From positions 2,542,001 to 2,606,000 of the forward strand of contig NC_060018.1 of the NCBI RefSeq assembly GCF_021134715.1: 64,000 nucleotides of DNA, read 5' to 3'. The notes under the pieces are model-generated. The model worked only from the letters and a program-made list of their open reading frames with translations, made no database searches and was not told where the DNA came from. Numbering within the stretch: position 1 is the stretch's first letter; each line of letters begins with the position of its first letter. Shown here piece after piece: positions 51,101 to 64,000 of the stretch. Origin of the DNA: Daphnia pulex (Eukaryota > Arthropoda > Branchiopoda > Diplostraca > Daphniidae). Both the position numbers and the translations under genes were made by a program.

Positions 51101-54100
51101 GAAGTTGTGTTTTCAGTTCCTGGAAGATTTTCTATCAACTCTTATTTCTATTTCTTTTCCATCATGGATGTCTTAATAGATTCATTGATTTTAAAGACTT
51201 TAAATAGTGTATTGGACATCGATTAACATATCCTGTAACAGGGAAACCCTTGAAATTTGTAAAACAATCAGAATCGTCATTTTAAATTCATTGAAGTTGT
51301 GATTTTCAGTTCCTGGAAGATTTTCTATCAACTCTTATTTCTATTTCTTTTCCATCATGGATGTCTTAATAGATTCATTGATTTTAAAGACTTTAAATAG
51401 TGTATTGGACATCGAATTAACATATCATCTAACAAGAAATTTGTTTAAACTTGTAAAACTATTTATATCGTCATTTAAAATTCATTGAAGTTGTGTTTTC
51501 AGTTCCTGGAAGATTTTCTATCAACTCTTATTTCTATTTCTTTTCCATCATGGATGTCTTAATAGATTCATTGATTTTAAAGACTTTAAATAGTGTATTG
51601 GACATCGATTAACATATCCTGTAACAGGGAAACCCTTGAAATTTGTAAAACAATCAGAATCGTCATTTTAAATTCATTGAAGTTGTGATTTTCAGTTCCT
51701 GGAAGATTTTCTATCAACTCTTATTTCTATTTCTTTTCCATCATGGATGTCTTAATAGATTCATTGATTTAAAAGACTTTTAATAGTGTATTGGACATCG
51801 ATTAACATATCCTGTAACAGGGAAACCCTTGAAATTTGTAAAACAATCAGAATCGTCATTTCAAATTCATTGAAGTTGTGTTTTCAGTTCCTGGAAGATT
51901 TTCTATCAACTCTTATTTCTATTTCTTTTCCATCATGGATGTCTTAATAGATTCATTGATTTTAAAGACTTTAAATAGTGTATTGGACATCGAATTAACA
52001 TATGATCTAACAAGAAATTTGTTTAAACTTGTAAAACTATTTATATCGCCATTTCAAATTCATTGAAGTTGTGTTTTCAGTTCCTGGAAGATTTTCTATC
52101 AACTCTTATTTCTATTTCTTTTCCATCATGGATGTCTTAATAGATTCATTGATTTTAAAGACTTTAAATAGTGTATTGGACATCGATTAACATATCCTGT
52201 AACAGGGAAACCCTTGAAATTTGTAAAACAATCAGAATCGTCATTTTAAATTCATTGAAGTTGTGATTTTCAGTTCCTGGAAGATTTTCTATCAACTCTT
52301 ATTTCTATTTCTTTTCCATCATGGATGTCTTAATAGATTCATTGATTTTAAAGACTTTAAATAGTGTATTGGACATCGAATTAACATATCATCTAACAAG
52401 AAATTTGTTTAAACTTGTAAAACTATTTATATCGTCATTTAAAATTCATTGAAGTTGTGTTTTCAGTTCCTGGAAGATTTTCTATCAACTCTTATTTCTA
52501 TTTCTTTTCCATCATGGATGTCTTAATAGATTCATTGATTTTAAAGACTTTAAATAGTGTATTGGACATCGATTAACATATCCTGTAACAGGGAAACCCT
52601 TGAAATTTGTAAAACAATCAGAATCGTCATTTTAAATTCATTGAAGTTGTGATTTTCAGTTCCTGGAAGATTTTCTATCAACTCTTATTTCTATTTCTTT
52701 TCCATCATGGATGTCTTAATAGATTCATTGATTTAAAAGACTTTTAATAGTGTATTGGACATCGATTAACATATCCTGTAACAGGGAAACCCTTGAAATT
52801 TGTAAAACAATCAGAATCGTCATTTCAAATTCATTGAAGTTGTGTTTTCAGTTCCTGGAAGATTTTCTATCAACTCTTATTTCTATTTCTTTTCCATCAT
52901 GGATGTCTTAATAGATTCATTGATTTTAAAGACTTTAAATAGTGTATTGGACATCGAATTAACATATGATCTAACAAGAAATTTGTTTAAACTTGTAAAA
53001 CTATTTATATCGCCATTTCAAATTCATTGAAGTTGTGTTTTCAGTTCCTGGAAGATTTTCTATCAACTCTTATTTCTATTTCTTTTCCATCATGGATGTC
53101 TTAATAGATTCATTGATTTTAAAGACTTTAAATAGTGTATTGGACATCGATTAACATATCCTGTAACAGGGAAACCCTTGAAATTTGTAAAACAATCAGA
53201 ATCGTCATTTTAAATTCATTGAAGTTGTGATTTTCAGTTCCTGGAAGATTTTCTATCAACTCTTATTTCTATTTCTTTTCCATCATGGATGTCTTAATAG
53301 ATTCATTGATTTTAAAGACTTTAAATAGTGTATTGGACATCGAATTAACATATGATCTAACAAGAAATTTGTTTAAACTTGTAAAACTATTTATATCGCC
53401 ATTTCAAATTCATTGAAGTTGTGTTTTCAGTTCCTGGAAGATTTTCTATCAACTCTTATTTCTATTTCTTTTCCATCATGGATGTCTTAATAGATTCATT
53501 GATTTTAAAGACTTTAAATAGTGTATTGGACATCGATTAACATATCCTGTAACAGGGAAACCCTTGAAATTTGTAAAACAATCAGAATCGTCATTTTAAA
53601 TTCATTGAAGTTGTGATTTTCAGTTCCTGGAAGATTTTCTATCAACTCTTATTTCTATTTCTTTTCCATCATGGATGTCTTAATAGATTCATTGATTTTA
53701 AAGACTTTAAATAGTGTATTGGACATCGAATTAACATATCATCTAACAAGAAATTTGTTTAAACTTGTAAAACTATTTATATCGTCATTTCAAATTCATT
53801 GAAGTTGTGTTTTCAGTTCCTGGAAGATTTTCTATCAACTCTTATTTCTATTTCTTTTCCATCATGGATGTCTTAATAGATTCATTGATTTTAAAGACTT
53901 TTAATAGTGTATTGGACATCGATTAACATATCCTGTAACAGGGAAACCCTTGAAATTTGTAAAACAATCAGAATCGTCATTTCAAATTCATTGAAGTTGT
54001 GTTTTCAGTTCCTGGAAGATTTTCTATCAACTCTTATTTCTATTTCTTTTCCATCATGGATGTCTTAATAGATTCATTGATTTTAAAGACTTTAAATAGT

Positions 54101-57100
54101 GTATTGGACATCGAATTAACATATCATCTAACAAGAAATTTGTTTAAACTTGTAAAACTATTTATATCGTCATTTCAAATTCATTGAAGTTGTGTTTTCA
54201 GTTCCTGGAAGATTTTCTATCAACTCTTATTTCTATTTCTTTTCCATCATGGATGTCTTAATAGATTCATTGATTTTAAAGACTTTAAATTTTGTATTGG
54301 ACATCGATTAACATATCCTGTAACAGGGAAACCCTTGAAATTTGTAAAACAATCAGAATCGTCATTTTAAATTCATTGAAGTTGTGATTTTCAGTTCCTG
54401 GAAGATTTTCTATCAACTCTTATTTCTATTTCTTTTCCATCATGGATGTCTTAATAGATTTATTGATTTAAAAGACTTTAAATAGTGTATTGGACATCGA
54501 TTAACATATCCTGTAACAGGGAAACCCTTGAAATTTGTAAAACAATCAGAATCGTCATTTCAAATTCATTGAAGTTGTGTTTTCAGTTCCTGGAAGATTT
54601 TCTATCAACTCTTATTTCTATTTCTTTTCCATCATGGATGTCTTAATAGATTCATTGATTTTAAAGACTTTAAATAGTGTATTGGACATCGAATTAACAT
54701 ATCATCTAACAAGAAATTTGTTTAAACTTGTAAAACTATTTATATCGTCATTTCAAATTCATTGAAGTTGTGTTTTCAGTTCCTGGAAGATTTTCTATCA
54801 ACTCTTATTTCTATTTCTTTTCCATCATGGATGTCTTAATAGATTCATTGATTTTAAAGACTTTAAATTTTGTATTGGACATCGATTAACATATCCTGTA
54901 ACAGGGAAACCCTTGAAATTTGTAAAACAATCAGAATCGTCATTTTAAATTCATTGAAGTTGTGATTTTCAGTTCCTGGAAGATTTTCTATCAACTCTTA
55001 TTTCTATTTCTTTTCCATCATGGATGTCTTAATAGATTTATTGATTTAAAAGACTTTAAATAGTGTATTGGACATCGATTAACATATCCTGTAACAGGGA
55101 AACCCTTGAAATTTGTAAAACAATCAGAATCGTCATTTTAAAAATTCATTGAAGTTGTGATTTTCAGTTCCTGGAAGATTTTCTATCAACTCTTATTTCT
55201 ATTTCTTTTCCATCATGGATGTCTTAATAGATTCATTGATTTTAAAGACTTTAAATAGTGTATTGGACATCGAATTAACATATCATCTAACAAGAAATTT
55301 GTTTAAACTTGTAAAACTATTTATATCGTCATTTCAAATTCATTGAAGTTGTGTTTTCAGTTCCTGGAAGATTTTCTATCAACTCTTATTTCTATTTCTT
55401 TTTCATCATGGATGTCTTAATAGATTCATTGATTTTAAAGACTTTAAATAGTGTATTGGACATCGATTAACATATCCTGTAACAGGGAAACCCTTGAAAT
55501 TTGTAAAACAATCAGAATCGTCATTTTAAATTCATTGAAGTTGTGATTTTCAGTTCCTGGAAGATTTTCTATCAACTCTTATTTCTATTTCTTTTCCATC
55601 ATGGATGTCTTAATAGATTCATTGATTTTAAAGACTTTAAATAGTGTATTGGACATCGAATTAACATATCATCTAACAAGAAATTTGTTTAAACTTGTAA
55701 AACTATTTATATCGTCATTTCAAATTCATTGAAGTTGTGTTTTCAGTTCCTGGAAGATTTTCTATCAACTCTTATTTCTATTTCTTTTCCATCATGGATG
55801 TCTTAATAGATTCATTGATTTTAAAGACTTTAAATAGTGTATTGGACATCGAATTAACATATCACCTAACAAGAAATTTGTTTAAACTTGTAAAACAATT
55901 TATATCGTCATTTCAAATTCATTGAAGTTGTGTTTTCAGTTCCTGGAAGATTTTCTATCAACTCTTATTTCTATTTCTTTTCCATCATGGATGTCTTAAT
56001 AGATTCATTGATTTTAAAGACTTTAAATAGTGTATTGGACATTGATTAACATATCCTGTAACAGGGAAACCCTTGAAATTTGTAAAACAATCAGAATCGT
56101 CATTTTAAATTCATTGAAGTTGTGATTTTCAGTTCCTGGAAGATTTTCTATCAACTCTTATTTCTATTTCTTTTTCATCATGGATGTCTTAATAGATTCA
56201 TTGATTTTAAAGACTTTAAATAGTGTATTGGACATCGATTAACATATCCTGTAACAGGGAAACCCTTGAAATTTGTAAAACAATCAGAATCGTCATTTTA
56301 AATTCATTGAAGTTGTGATTTTCAGTTCCTGGAAGATTTTCTATCAACTCTTATTTCTATTTCTTTTCCATCATGGATGTCTTAATAGATTCATTGATTT
56401 TAAAGACTTTTAATAGTGTATTGGACATCGATTAACATATCCTGTAACAGGGAAACCCTTGAAATTTGTAAAACAATCAGAATCGTCATTTCAAATTCAT
56501 TGAAGTTGTGTTTTCAGTTCCTGGAAGATTTTCTATCAACTCTTATTTCTATTTCTTTTCCATCATGGATGTCTTAATAGATTCATTGATTTTAAAGACT
56601 TTAAATAGTGTATTGGACATCGAATTAACATATCATCTAACAAGAAATTTGTTTAAACTTGTAAAACTATTTATATCGTCATTTCAAATTCATTGAAGTT
56701 GTGTTTTCAGTTCCTGGAAGATTTTCTATCAACTCTTATTTCTATTTCTTTTTCATCATGGATGTCTTAATAGATTCATTGATTTTAAAGACTTTAAATA
56801 GTGTATTGGACATCGATTAACATATCCTGTAACAGGGAAACCCTTGAAATTTGTAAAACAATCAGAATCGTCATTTTAAATTCATTGAAGTTGTGATTTT
56901 CAGTTCCTGGAAGATTTTCTATCAACTCTTATTTCTATTTCTTTTCCATCATGGATGTCTTAATAGATTCATTGATTTTAAAGACTTTAAATAGTGTATT
57001 GGACATCGAATTAACATATCATCTAACAAGAAATTTGTTTAAACTTGTAAAACTATTTATATCGTCATTTCAAATTCATTGAAGTTGTGTTTTCAGTTCC

Positions 57101-60100
57101 TGGAAGATTTTCTATCAACTCTTATTTCTATTTCTTTTCCATCATGGATGTCTTAATAGATTCATTGATTTTAAAGACTTTAAATAGTGTATTGGACATC
57201 GATTAACATATCCTGTAACAGGGAAACCCTTGAAATTTGTAAAACAATCAGAATCGTCATTTTAAATTCATTGAAGTTGTGATTTTCAGTTCCTGGAAGA
57301 TTTTCTATCAACTCTTATTTCTATTTCTTTTCCATCATGGATGTCTTAATAGATTCATTGATTTTAAAGACTTTAAATAGTGTATTGGACATTGATTAAC
57401 ATATCCTGTAACAGGGAAACCCTTGAAATTTGTAAAACAATCAGAATCGTCATTTTAAAAATTCATTGAAGTTGTGATTTTCAGTTCCTGGAAGATTTTC
57501 TATCAACTCTTATTTCTATTTCTTTTCCATCATGGATGTCTTAATAGATTCATTGATTTTAAAGACTTTAAATAGTGTATTGGACATCGAATTAACATAT
57601 CATCTAACAAGAAATTTGTTTAAACTTGTAAAACTATTTATATCGTCATTTCAAATTCATTGAAGTTGTGTTTTCAGTTCCTGGAAGATTTTCTATCAAC
57701 TCTTATTTCTATTTCTTTTCCATCATGGATGTCTTAATAGATTCATTGATTTTAAAGACTTTAAATAGTGTATTGGACATCGAATTAACATATCACCTAA
57801 CAAGAAATTTGTTTAAACTTGTAAAACAATTTATATCGTCATTTCAAATTCATTGAAGTTGTGTTTTCAGTTCCTGGAAGATTTTCTATCAACTCTTATT
57901 TCTATTTCTTTTCCATCATGGATGTCTTAATAGATTCATTGATTTTAAAGACTTTAAATAGTGTATTGGACATTGATTAACATATCCTGTAACAGGGAAA
58001 CCCTTGAAATTTGTAAAACAATCAGAATCGTCATTTTAAATTCATTGAAGTTGTGATTTTCAGTTCCTGGAAGATTTTCTATCAACTCTTATTTCTATTT
58101 CTTTTCCATCATGGATGTCTTAATAGATTCATTGATTTTAAAGACTTTAAATAGTGTATTGGACATCGATTAACATATCCTGTAACAGGGAAACCCTTGA
58201 AATTTGTAAAACAATCAGAATCGTCATTTTAAATTCATTGAAGTTGTGATTTTCAGTTCCTGGAAGATTTTCTATCAACTCTTATTTCTATTTCTTTTCC
58301 ATCATGGATGTCTTAATAGATTCATTAATTTTAAAGACTTTTAATAGTGTATTGGACATCGATTAACATATCCTGTAACAGGGAAACCCTTGAAATTTGT
58401 AAAACAATCAGAATCGTCATTTTAAATTCATTGAAGTTGTGATTTTCAGTTCCTGGAAGATTTTCTATCAACTCTTATTTCTATTTCTTTTCCATCATGG
58501 ATGTCTTAATAGATTCATTGATTTTAAAGACTTTAAATAGTGTATTGGACATCGATTAACATATCCTGTAACAGGGAAACCCTTGAAATTTGTAAAACAA
58601 TCAGAATCGTCATTTTAAATTCATTGAAGTTTTGATTTTCAGTTCCTGGAAGATTTTCTATCAACTCTTATTTCTATTTCTTTTCCATCATGGATGTCTT
58701 AATAGATTCATTGATTTTAAAGACTTTAAATAGTGTATTGGACATCGAATTAACATATCATCTAACAAGAAATTTGTTTAAACTTGTAAAACTATTTATA
58801 TCGTCATTTCAAATTCATTGAAGTTGTGTTTTCAGTTCCTGGAAGATTTTCTATCAACTCTTATTTCTATTTCTTTTCCATCATGGATGTCTTAATAGAT
58901 TCATTGATTTTAAAGACTTTAAATAGTGTATTGGACATCGAATTAACATATCATCTAACAAGAAATTTGTTTAAACTTGTAAAACAATTTATATCGTCAT
59001 TTAAAATTCATTGAAGTTGTGTTTTCAGTTCCTGGAAGATTTTCTATCAACTCTTATTTCTATTTCTTTTCCATCATGGATGTCTTAATAGATTCATTGA
59101 TTTTAAAGACTTTAAATAGTGTATTGGACATTGATTAACATATCCTGTAACAGGGAAACCCTTGAAATTTGTAAAACAATCAGAATCGTCATTTTAAATT
59201 CATTGAAGTTGTGATTTTCAGTTCCTGGAAGATTTTCTATCAACTCTTATTTCTATTTCTTTTCCATCATGGATGTCTTAATAGATTCATTGATTTTAAA
59301 GACTTTAAATAGTGTATTGGACATCGATTAACATATCCTGTAACAGGGAAACCCTTGAAATTTGTAAAACAATCAGAATCGTCATTTTAAATTCATTGAA
59401 GTTGTGATTTTCAGTTCCTGGAAGATTTTCTATCAACTCTTATTTCTATTTCTTTTCCATCATGGATGTCTTAATAGATTCATTAATTTTAAAGACTTTT
59501 AATAGTGTATTGGACATCGATTAACATATCCTGTAACAGGGAAACCCTTGAAATTTGTAAAACAATCAGAATCGTCATTTTAAATTCATTGAAGTTGTGA
59601 TTTTCAGTTCCTGGAAGATTTTCTATCAACTCTTATTTCTATTTCTTTTCCATCATGGATGTCTTAATAGATTCATTGATTTTAAAGACTTTAAATAGTG
59701 TATTGGACATCGATTAACATATCCTGTAACAGGGAAACCCTTGAAATTTGTAAAACAATCAGAATCGTCATTTTAAATTCATTGAAGTTTTGATTTTCAG
59801 TTCCTGGAAGATTTTCTATCAACTCTTATTTCTATTTCTTTTCCATCATGGATGTCTTAATAGATTCATTGATTTTAAAGACTTTAAATAGTGTATTGGA
59901 CATCGAATTAACATATCATCTAACAAGAAATTTGTTTAAACTTGTAAAACTATTTATATCGTCATTTCAAATTCATTGAAGTTGTGTTTTCAGTTCCTGG
60001 AAGATTTTCTATCAACTCTTATTTCTATTTCTTTTTCATCATGGATGTCTTAATAGATTCATTGATTTTAAAGACTTTAAATAGTGTATTGGACATCGAT

Positions 60101-63100
60101 TAACATATCCTGTAACAGGGAAACCCTTGAAATTTGTAAAACAATCAGAATCGTCATTTTAAATTCATTGAAGTTGTGATTTTCAGTTCCTGGAAGATTT
60201 TCTATCAACTCTTATTTCTATTTCTTTTCCATCATGGATGTCTTAATAGATTCATTGATTTTAAAGACTTTAAATAGTGTATTGGACATCGAATTAACAT
60301 ATCATCTAACAAGAAATTTGTTTAAACTTGTAAAACTATTTATATCGTCATTTCAAATTCATTGAAGTTGTGTTTTCAGTTCCTGGAAGATTTTCTATCA
60401 ACTCTTATTTCTATTTCTTTTCCATCATGGATGTCTTAATAGATTCATTGATTTTAAAGACTTTAAATAGTGTATTGGACATCGAATTAACATATCACCT
60501 AACAAGAAATTTGTTTAAACTTGTAAAACAATTTATATCGTCATTTCAAATTCATTGAAGTTGTGTTTTCAGTTCCTGGAAGATTTTCTATCAACTCTTA
60601 TTTCTATTTCTTTTCCATCATGGATGTCTTAATAGATTCATTGATTTTAAAGACTTTAAATTTTGTATTGGACATCGATTAACATATCCTGTAACAGGGA
60701 AACCCTTGAAATTTGTAAAACAATCAGAATCGTCATTTTAAATTCATTGAAGTTGTGATTTTCAGTTCCTGGAAGATTTTCTATCAACTCTTATTTCTAT
60801 TTCTTTTCCATCATGGATGTCTTAATAGATTTATTGATTTAAAAGACTTTAAATAGTGTATTGGACATCGATTAACATATCCTGTAACAGGGAAACCCTT
60901 GAAATTTGTAAAACAATCAGAATCGTCATTTTAAAAATTCATTGAAGTTGTGATTTTCAGTTCCTGGAAGATTTTCTATCAACTCTTATTTCTATTTCTT
61001 TTCCATCATGGATGTCTTAATAGATTCATTGATTTTAAAGACTTTAAATAGTGTATTGGACATCGAATTAACATATCATCTAACAAGAAATTTGTTTAAA
61101 CTTGTAAAACTATTTATATCGTCATTTCAAATTCATTGAAGTTGTGTTTTCAGTTCCTGGAAGATTTTCTATCAACTCTTATTTCTATTTCTTTTTCATC
61201 ATGGATGTCTTAATAGATTCATTGATTTTAAAGACTTTAAATAGTGTATTGGACATCGATTAACATATCCTGTAACAGGGAAACCCTTGAAATTTGTAAA
61301 ACAATCAGAATCGTCATTTTAAATTCATTGAAGTTGTGATTTTCAGTTCCTGGAAGATTTTCTATCAACTCTTATTTCTATTTCTTTTCCATCATGGATG
61401 TCTTAATAGATTCATTGATTTTAAAGACTTTAAATAGTGTATTGGACATCGAATTAACATATCATCTAACAAGAAATTTGTTTAAACTTGTAAAACTATT
61501 TATATCGTCATTTCAAATTCATTGAAGTTGTGTTTTCAGTTCCTGGAAGATTTTCTATCAACTCTTATTTCTATTTCTTTTCCATCATGGATGTCTTAAT
61601 AGATTCATTGATTTTAAAGACTTTAAATAGTGTATTGGACATCGAATTAACATATCACCTAACAAGAAATTTGTTTAAACTTGTAAAACAATTTATATCG
61701 TCATTTCAAATTCATTGAAGTTGTGTTTTCAGTTCCTGGAAGATTTTCTATCAACTCTTATTTCTATTTCTTTTCCATCATGGATGTCTTAATAGATTCA
61801 TTGATTTTAAAGACTTTAAATAGTGTATTGGACATTGATTAACATATCCTGTAACAGGGAAACCCTTGAAATTTGTAAAACAATCAGAATCGTCATTTTA
61901 AATTCATTGAAGTTGTGATTTTCAGTTCCTGGAAGATTTTCTATCAACTCTTATTTCTATTTCTTTTTCATCATGGATGTCTTAATAGATTCATTGATTT
62001 TAAAGACTTTAAATAGTGTATTGGACATCGATTAACATATCCTGTAACAGGGAAACCCTTGAAATTTGTAAAACAATCAGAATCGTCATTTTAAAAATTC
62101 ATTGAAGTTGTGATTTTCAGTTCCTGGAAGATTTTCTATCAACTCTTATTTCTATTTCTTTTCCATCATGGATGTCTTAATAGATTCATTGATTTTAAAG
62201 ACTTTAAATAGTGTATTGGACATCGAATTAACATATCATCTAACAAGAAATTTGTTTAAACTTGTAAAACTATTTATATCGTCATTTCAAATTCATTGAA
62301 GTTGTGTTTTCAGTTCCTGGAAGATTTTCTATCAACTCTTATTTCTATTTCTTTTTCATCATGGATGTCTTAATAGATTCATTGATTTTAAAGACTTTAA
62401 ATAGTGTATTGGACATCGATTAACATATCCTGTAACAGGGAAACCCTTGAAATTTGTAAAACAATCAGAATCGTCATTTTAAATTCATTGAAGTTGTGAT
62501 TTTCAGTTCCTGGAAGATTTTCTATCAACTCTTATTTCTATTTCTTTTCCATCATGGATGTCTTAATAGATTCATTGATTTTAAAGACTTTAAATAGTGT
62601 ATTGGACATCGAATTAACATATCATCTAACAAGAAATTTGTTTAAACTTGTAAAACTATTTATATCGTCATTTCAAATTCATTGAAGTTGTGTTTTCAGT
62701 TCCTGGAAGATTTTCTATCAACTCTTATTTCTATTTCTTTTCCATCATGGATGTCTTAATAGATTCATTGATTTTAAAGACTTTAAATAGTGTATTGGAC
62801 ATCGAATTAACATATCACCTAACAAGAAATTTGTTTAAACTTGTAAAACAATTTATATCGTCATTTCAAATTCATTGAAGTTGTGTTTTCAGTTCCTGGA
62901 AGATTTTCTATCAACTCTTATTTCTATTTCTTTTCCATCATGGATGTCTTAATAGATTCATTGATTTTAAAGACTTTAAATAGTGTATTGGACATTGATT
63001 AACATATCCTGTAACAGGGAAACCCTTGAAATTTGTAAAACAATCAGAATCGTCATTTTAAATTCATTGAAGTTGTGATTTTCAGTTCCTGGAAGATTTT

Positions 63101-64000
63101 CTATCAACTCTTATTTCTATTTCTTTTCCATCATGGATGTCTTAATAGATTCATTGATTTTAAAGACTTTAAATAGTGTATTGGACATCGATTAACATAT
63201 CCTGTAACAGGGAAACCCTTGAAATTTGTAAAACAATCAGAATCGTCATTTTAAATTCATTGAAGTTGTGATTTTCAGTTCCTGGAAGATTTTCTATCAA
63301 CTCTTATTTCTATTTCTTTTCCATCATGGATGTCTTAATAGATTCATTGATTTTAAAGACTTTAAATAGTGTATTGGACATTGATTAACATATCCTGTAA
63401 CAGGGAAACCCTTGAAATTTGTAAAACAATCAGAATCGTCATTTTAAAAATTCATTGAAGTTGTGATTTTCAGTTCCTGGAAGATTTTCTATCAACTCTT
63501 ATTTCTATTTCTTTTCCATCATGGATGTCTTAATAGATTCATTGATTTTAAAGACTTTAAATAGTGTATTGGACATCGAATTAACATATCATCTAACAAG
63601 AAATTTGTTTAAACTTGTAAAACTATTTATATCGTCATTTCAAATTCATTGAAGTTGTGTTTTCAGTTCCTGGAAGATTTTCTATCAACTCTTATTTCTA
63701 TTTCTTTTCCATCATGGATGTCTTAATAGATTCATTGATTTTAAAGACTTTAAATAGTGTATTGGACATCGAATTAACATATCACCTAACAAGAAATTTG
63801 TTTAAACTTGTAAAACAATTTATATCGTCATTTCAAATTCATTGAAGTTGTGTTTTCAGTTCCTGGAAGATTTTCTATCAACTCTTATTTCTATTTCTTT
63901 TCCATCATGGATGTCTTAATAGATTCATTGATTTTAAAGACTTTAAATAGTGTATTGGACATTGATTAACATATCCTGTAACAGGGAAACCCTTGAAATT
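45192..64000 (+). repeat. Satellite B, about 193-bp monomer, roughly 97 copies, runs past the window
   Basis: Head-to-tail copies starting GGATGTCTTAATAGATTCAT from 45192, next at 45385, every 192-196 bp. Type 1 carries CATCTAACAAGAAATTTG with the palindrome GTTTAAAC; type 2 replaces this with CCTGTAACAGGGAAACCCTT and CAATCAGAATCG. Copies of one type are nearly identical, indicating recent homogenisation. In the first part the order is a 578-bp trimer; later, 964-bp and 1,157-1,160-bp units dominate, with a 3,276-bp pattern copied from 45326-48601 to 48602-51877. Type 1 is open for up to 62 codons on the plus strand, but the frame is broken in type 2 and has no start shared with a gene, so I do not annotate it as coding. 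Confidence 0.97.
45837..45847. other. Dyad box of satellite B type-2 monomers (first copy)
   Basis: CCTGTAACAGG, a perfect 5-bp inverted repeat around one base, occurs once in every type-2 monomer, followed by GAAACCC, and is absent from type-1 monomers. This is the first of several dozen copies. It is the only strongly dyadic, GC-containing element in an otherwise AT-rich repeat, so it could be a protein-binding box. No binding protein is known from the sequence. Confidence 0.6.

Noticed and set aside
35052..64000. CRISPR array or transposon array
   Set aside because: Repeats are contiguous head-to-tail monomers of 172-193 bp without unique spacers, terminal inverted repeats, or transposase or reverse-transcriptase coding sequence. 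This is eukaryotic satellite DNA.

Overview
The window looks like arthropod nuclear DNA, most likely a Daphnia-type branchiopod crustacean. The genes are animal-specific and compact. Most introns are only about 60-90 nt with clear GT/AG ends, and the non-coding DNA is A/T-rich with many homopolymer, GT/CA and GA tracts. The species is inferred from this style, not proven.

Region 1 (1-34,448) is ordinary gene-bearing chromatin with six protein genes, each rebuilt here exon by exon: a STRIP1/2-type STRIPAK scaffold (minus, 6,724-10,254, 15 exons, 805 aa), a DYRK2-class kinase (minus, 14,927-20,065, two coding exons around a 2.5 kb intron), an OTUD5/DUBA deubiquitinase (minus, 22,487-24,879, 7 exons, 588 aa), a ZIP zinc/metal transporter (plus, 25,719-26,846, no coding introns), a coiled-coil protein resembling axonemal DUF4200 proteins (minus, 27,201-28,424, 2 exons) and a complete DNMBP/Tuba Cdc42 GEF (plus, 28,577-34,448, 18 exons, 1,356 aa). 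The last two are head-to-head with 152 bp between start codons. The blocks 1-6,723, 10,255-14,926 and 20,066-22,486 hold no recognisable coding gene, but contain CRE, kappaB-like, CCAAT and RFX-like sites and several short perfect hairpins.

Region 2 (about 35,052-64,000) is almost pure satellite DNA, starting about 600 bp past the DNMBP stop codon. Three unrelated AT-rich families abut: satellite A (about 174.5 bp) in one orientation (35,052-35,936), satellite C (about 172 bp, 35,937-37,367), satellite A again but inverted (37,368-45,191), and satellite B (about 193 bp, 45,192 to the window end and beyond). A and B have nested higher-order structure: A is largely a two-type 349-bp dimer with 1,920-bp and 4,015-bp long-range copies; B mixes two monomer types in a 3-mer (578 bp) pattern that changes to 5-mer (964 bp) and 6-mer (1,157-1,160 bp) patterns, with a 3,276-bp super-repeat. 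All monomer lengths are close to nucleosome spacing, so this may be the edge of a centromeric or pericentromeric domain.

The genes are not a pathway cluster. They are housekeeping or signalling genes (STRIPAK/Hippo, DYRK signalling, ubiquitin editing, metal uptake, cilia, Cdc42/dynamin membrane remodelling) beside a satellite block. The most unusual content is the satellite architecture, including a dyad box present only in one of the two satellite B monomer types.
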